64,000 bases of DNA from Erpobdella octoculata (lineage: Eukaryota > Annelida > Clitellata > Hirudinida > Erpobdellidae). The notes beneath the pieces are model-generated. The model worked only from the letters and a program-made list of their open reading frames with translations, was not told the origin of the DNA and did no database searches. Position numbers and translations under genes: made by a program. Positions 60,469 to 64,000 of this stretch are shown in pieces (position 1 is the stretch's first letter; every line of letters begins with the position of its first letter). The stretch is from positions 9,962,085-10,026,084 of the forward strand of contig OZ022244.1 of assembly GCA_963978895.1 (NCBI GenBank), read 5' to 3'.

Positions 60469-61580
60469 TTAGATCAACTAAGTTATTTTCATCTAGATTC
60501 TTGTAAACATCTTCAAAAAAATCTAGAAAATTAGTTCCGTTTGCAAAACCGTGTTGACTGCTTTGTATGACTTTGCTGCTTTTTAGATGCTCAACTATAT
60601 TCCACTTGACAATATTTTCTAACATTTTGCAACCGATGCATGTTAGACTTATTGGCCTATAATTGCTGGTCTCCCACCTTTTTGGAATAAAGGATGCGTT
60701 TCTCCAGTTATGATAAAATCGTTGAATAAGTCAGTCAAAATTTCTGCAATTTCATGTCTCACTTTTTTCAGAAACTTTGGGTGAATTTCGTCATGTTCTG
60801 GTGATTTGTCTTCTTTTAGGTTTCCTAGCAAGTCCACCACCATAATAATGTCTGTCAATACCTGATCAAAATTTTCTTCGCACCCTCGCTTTGGCTCAAT
60901 AATGCAATTTAAGTGCTCTTTTGTAAGAACTGATCCAAAATAGTTATTGAGCATTTTTGCTGTAAGTTCATCATCAGTTATAATCTCGCTTTGGCTGGTT
61001 TTTAGTGGGCCCACTTTATTTTATTTTTAAATCCTTTATATTATTTTCGATTGTCTTCCCGTCTGTCTTCCTGTCGGTCACAAACTTTGAGTCTCAAAAT
61101 TAACTCACTTCCTGTTATCCGATCGAGCTGAAATTTGGCACATCGACTTGGGCTGCGAGACAATTGAATCTATCAAAATTTCAGTTTGATCGGATATTGT
61201 ATAATTAAGTTTTTCAAAAAATTCAAAAATTCAAAAAAATTTTTCAAAAAATTCAAAAATTTTTTTCAAAAAATTCAAAAAATTTTTCAAAAATTCAAAT
61301 AAAATAAAAATCTAGGATCGTATATAAAGGATTTATAATAAAAACTTTGTTTTTATGGGTTAGTTTTTTATTTTTTGCTTGCTTCGTATGTAATTGTAAA
61401 ACCTTTTGCTGTCAATATTTATGTCTTGACTTAATTTTCCTGATATTTTCTTATTGCCCTTCAGTTTGTCGCTTTTGCTAAATTCCTTTTTTTAACATAT
61501 TTACTCTGCCAGTTCCAGTTCTTCTTCTGCATAGTTTTCCAAAACACTAAGTTTGTTAACCTTTAGTTTCTGCGTTTTTT
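60469..61580 (-). pseudogene. CR1/Jockey-group LINE RT fragment
   Basis: On the - strand: decayed linker near 61580-61370 (ending KGFTITYEASKK-like), then after an insertion GPLKTSQSEIITDDELTAKM and LLGNLKEDKSPEHDEIHPKFL (start of the RT fingers). A frameshift near 60655 is followed by MLENIVKWNIVEHLKSSKVI, SSQHGFANG and EFFEDVYKNLDEN-like sequence to about 60470. The frame then enters the pentanucleotide array exactly before RT motif A. Catalytic aspartates, thumb and C-terminus are missing. The type matches CR1/Jockey elements with WKxAxVxPIFKKG-like RT starts. Confidence 0.78.
61020..61350. mobile_element. Short repeat inserted in the LINE fragment
   Basis: It separates two collinear parts of the LINE. 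Its ends include AAATCCTTTATAT (61025-61038) and ATATAAAGGATTT (about 61321-61333), an inverted 13-mer. The body has GAGCTGAAATTTGGCACA and a run of TTTTTCAAAAAATTC words. Class unknown. Confidence 0.55.
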
Positions 61581-61925
61581 TCCACGTTTTGATTTAGTTC
61601 TCCTAGCTCTCTGTCACTTCCTTTTTAATTGAAATTTTAATTAATTGAAAATCTGTTTAATTGAAATTAATTAGTTGAGAGATAGTGAAAGCTTAACTTA
61701 AAATAAACTATGTTGTGTTTATCTCTGCTACAGTGTTATCACATCTATCCTAAATAAAACATTGTCGATACAGATCCAGGCCTATATTTGCATTTGGAAT
61801 TTTACCTGTGTCGCATCAACAAGTTTGTCAACTCACGAACATTTTTAAAAATCATTTATTAATTTGAGTTGTAAATTCACCAACAGAGCTTAAGAATATG
61901 AATAAAAATTCGTGTTAAAATGTCG
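61581..61925. other. Intergenic DNA 3' of the second cathepsin gene
   Basis: AT-rich; no gene recognised. The cathepsin polyadenylation site should lie here. Confidence 0.5.
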
Positions 61926-64000
61926 TCATACGAGAGGGTAAATAGTGTGTGTTGCAACTCCACACATGTTGTTCTTGTTTCTTGCCAACTTTATATATCC
62001 ATCAGTTCCCCAGTTTTGTCCCCAGCTGAAAATTAATAACATTATTAGTTGCAAACAAATTCTAAACTCAGATATCATAATATAAAACTAATGTGTTTTC
62101 TTAACCGATTACCTGTTTTTAATCAACCAATAATCTTGTCCATTTTCAGTTCCATATCCAACGAGCAAAAGTGCGTGATTCAGATTAACAGAGTCACAAT
62201 ACGGGTTTTCATAAATACCTATAAAAATAAATGCTTTTGAAAATAAAAATTACATGTCACTCTGAACAACTAATAAAACAAGATATGTTTAGCTCAAATC
62301 CTGGGTAAGAAATTGCATAACTCCATTGAGCAAGGAGTTTAACTTAGCCTTTTGTTCATTTGCGATAGTCAAATAAATATCAGTTTCACTATTGGCAAAA
62401 ACATTTTTTAGCACATTCTGAATACGGATACATGGTGAAGATGTGTGATCCTGCTTGCAAAAGCTGATCTTGGTGCTATTGTGTTTGTGTGAACTACGGC
62501 TCACATGAGGTACTCCAAAGCAGGCCTTATTCTAAGTGTGTAGTTGGGACAATTTGTGAAGTTCCAAACTTAAAATGTGCAGTTCCAAATCGTAAAATGT
62601 GTAGTCATGATGTCTCGACTACAATTTGATTCAACTTTGAATAAATGCATTGACAGTTTGTTCTCTTTCACCAGTTTTTCAGCGACATCAGATGACATAA
62701 GAAATGTACACCAAAATGTTGTTCCAGACTTAGAACTTGCAGTTATTGCCGATGAATATGCTGATATTCAAATTTCTCACAATGACAATGTTAAATTAGC
62801 TAAACAAGTTTTGTGGGATTTATGTCTTGGTGCAACGACAATAACTGAAAAGGAATCTCAATTGAATCAAGATCAGAATTGGCAGTAACATTAAGTCGTA
62901 TTCTAGTTTGCAAACCACACTCTGCTGACTGTGAAAGACTTATCTCAGCTTATAATCGCTTGAAAACTTGTTTGAGAACATCACTTGACAGGGACCCCAT
63001 AAGTGACTACCTTTATATACACGTCAACATGCCAGTTTTGTGCAACTTTGATCCACGCCCGGCTGTTTGGAAATAGATGAATGGAAAGGAAAGACGGGCG
63101 AAATTTACGCCAAGGGCATCAAAACAAGAATGGTTTAAAAATTTTAAACTGTTTTTGATAAAAAACAAGAGTCACTTCTAAAACAAAAAAAATATTGTAA
63201 AAGAAAGTTTTAATTAGTTAAGACTATTTTTAAATTGTACACTATCGCTGTATCGCACCTGTTTTTATGATTGATAAGGGAGTTTTATTTTTTTTAAAGA
63301 TTTTTAATTTGTTTAATATTGATACTGACAATGATCTATTACATTTTCATTATTAGCATACAATTGTTGTGTACTGTACTGAACAACTAAACTAATAACT
63401 ACCAATATAGAATTTATTATTCAAAACATTTCTGGAATAAATAATCACATTATTGTCTACAACAGGCTTTAAATCACACCTTTAATGCAGCATTTTTTCA
63501 AAAATAAATTGGAGAGGGGCCTCACTGAGACCCCCTCCCCCCGAATTAGCTCAGCGCTCCGCGCATCGACATTCGTAACTTCGTTCCTCAATCTGTGTAG
63601 TTCTAAATATTCCTTACAATAAGGCCTGCTCCAAAGCATTTTAAATAATCTAACGTAGTATGACCTGCCTTACTAATACAACAAAATTTTAAATTTTCCA
63701 CAATTATTGTCGAGCCTGAAAAGTTTGTTTGTTAATGAACTTCTTGCGGAAGATCTTGGGTTTATAATTTGCGAAAGATTACAACTTATAAAAGATTCCG
63801 TTATAATAACTCATTTATGATCCAGTTCTAATTTGTAACTAGGTAAGAATTATTTAAATATATTCCTCACCGCTATCATAATTTTGAAATGAATTGTGTT
63901 TTGCGTCAAGTGCAATAGAAATTGGTCCCACAGTTGCCAGAGCTTCTTTTAATTTTTCTTCGGATTTTTCAACCATAATATATCCGGTAATATTAGCTCC
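61926..64000 (-). CDS. Cathepsin L-like cysteine protease, paralogue 2, partial (right edge)
   Basis: The last three exons of a C1A protease closely related to the gene at 12938. Exons in transcript order: from beyond 64000 to 63871, 62218-62113, 62025-61926 (stop TGA 61926-61928). The first visible exon reads [21 protein letters not shown], then [21 protein letters not shown]. The second reads [23 protein letters not shown] and carries the catalytic His. The third gives the [22 protein letters not shown] block and ends THTIYPLV. The catalytic Asn spans the last junction. Phases agree with paralogue 1. Exon 7 is complete here, which shows what paralogue 1 lost. The intron between exons 6 and 7 (62219-63870) is enlarged by a hAT. 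The Cys-bearing exons are outside the window. Probably functional. Confidence 0.9.
62521..63628 (+). mobile_element. hAT-like transposon, 1.1 kb, with transposase C-terminus
   Basis: Inverted ends CAGGCCTTATTCTAAG (62521) and the complement of CAGGCCTTATTGTAAG (ending 63628), with perfect 8-bp duplication CTCCAAAG (62513-62520 and 63629-63636). Frames at 62577-62888 and 62879-63076 (+) form the C-terminus of a hAT transposase: [39 protein letters not shown] and [10 protein letters not shown] frameshift and stop separate them at about 62885. It lies in an intron of the second cathepsin gene, opposite in orientation to the gene. Confidence 0.85.

Noticed and set aside
59819..60625. Long minus-strand ORFs reading MLCYVMLCCVVLCC
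   Set aside because: Pure pentanucleotide repeat. Only the ends of one of them (LENIVKWNIVEHLKSS) are real LINE sequence.

Overview
This is 64 kb of an AT-rich, intron-bearing animal genome, almost certainly an invertebrate. The host genes have GT-AG introns of about 60-1,700 bp. The transposon families are metazoan: L2/CR1-like LINEs, R2/R4-like LINEs with a restriction-like endonuclease (RLE), Ty3/gypsy, many hATs, Helitrons and tRNA-derived SINEs. Long (TA)n and (CATA)n microsatellites are frequent. I cannot name the species or phylum from the sequence. No prokaryotic features, rRNA genes, canonical tRNA genes or CRISPR arrays were seen.

Host genes. (1) A cathepsin L-like cysteine protease, + strand, 12938-16260, whose seventh exon is broken by a hAT remnant. 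(2) TUBGCP3 (gamma-tubulin complex component 3), + strand, 24 recognised exons between 35995 and 44464, lacking only its N-terminal exon(s). (3) UPF3 (nonsense-mediated decay factor), - strand, ten exons from 48252 to 44986, convergent with TUBGCP3 and about 0.5 kb from it. (4) A second cathepsin L paralogue, - strand, 61926 to beyond the right edge, with a hAT in the intron between its exons 6 and 7. The two cathepsin genes converge across about 45 kb.

Mobile DNA, left to right. 1-2229: decayed L2/CR1-like LINE with a (CATA)n tail. 2230-8770: a cluster of RLE-LINE fragments separated by (CATA)n microsatellites, plus a hAT MITE. 8770-10400: microsatellites and short repeats. 10400-11969: gypsy gag remnant with one LTR. 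16757-26434: a nested stack. A hAT (17624-22487, TSD GGTTAGAT) contains a complete 3.16-kb LTR retrotransposon (17727-20884) with two identical 245-bp LTRs and TSD GTACT. Beside it a second hAT (22825-26426, TSD ATCGCAGC) contains a third (24412-26188, TSD CTCCATTG) and a SINE-like repeat. 27220-30700: a long-TIR element with a Ulp1-like protease fragment, then Helitrons. 34768-35766: hAT (TSD ATAATTGT). 48484-51148: RLE-LINE with a 30-bp target duplication. 51149-61600: a repeat-dominated region with Helitron-like ends, a 280-bp inverted repeat pair, satellite-like arrays, a 600-bp pentanucleotide array and another LINE.

The most unusual object is the LTR element at 17727-20884. Its single 824-codon ORF has gag, zinc knuckles, an aspartic protease (DSGA) and the first residues of the reverse-transcriptase region. 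It then switches in frame to about 214 codons of intron-free, AT-rich coiled coil before returning to a gypsy-type polyprotein C-terminus. This looks like a host cDNA captured in place of RT, RNase H and integrase, in an element that transposed recently and must have moved in trans.
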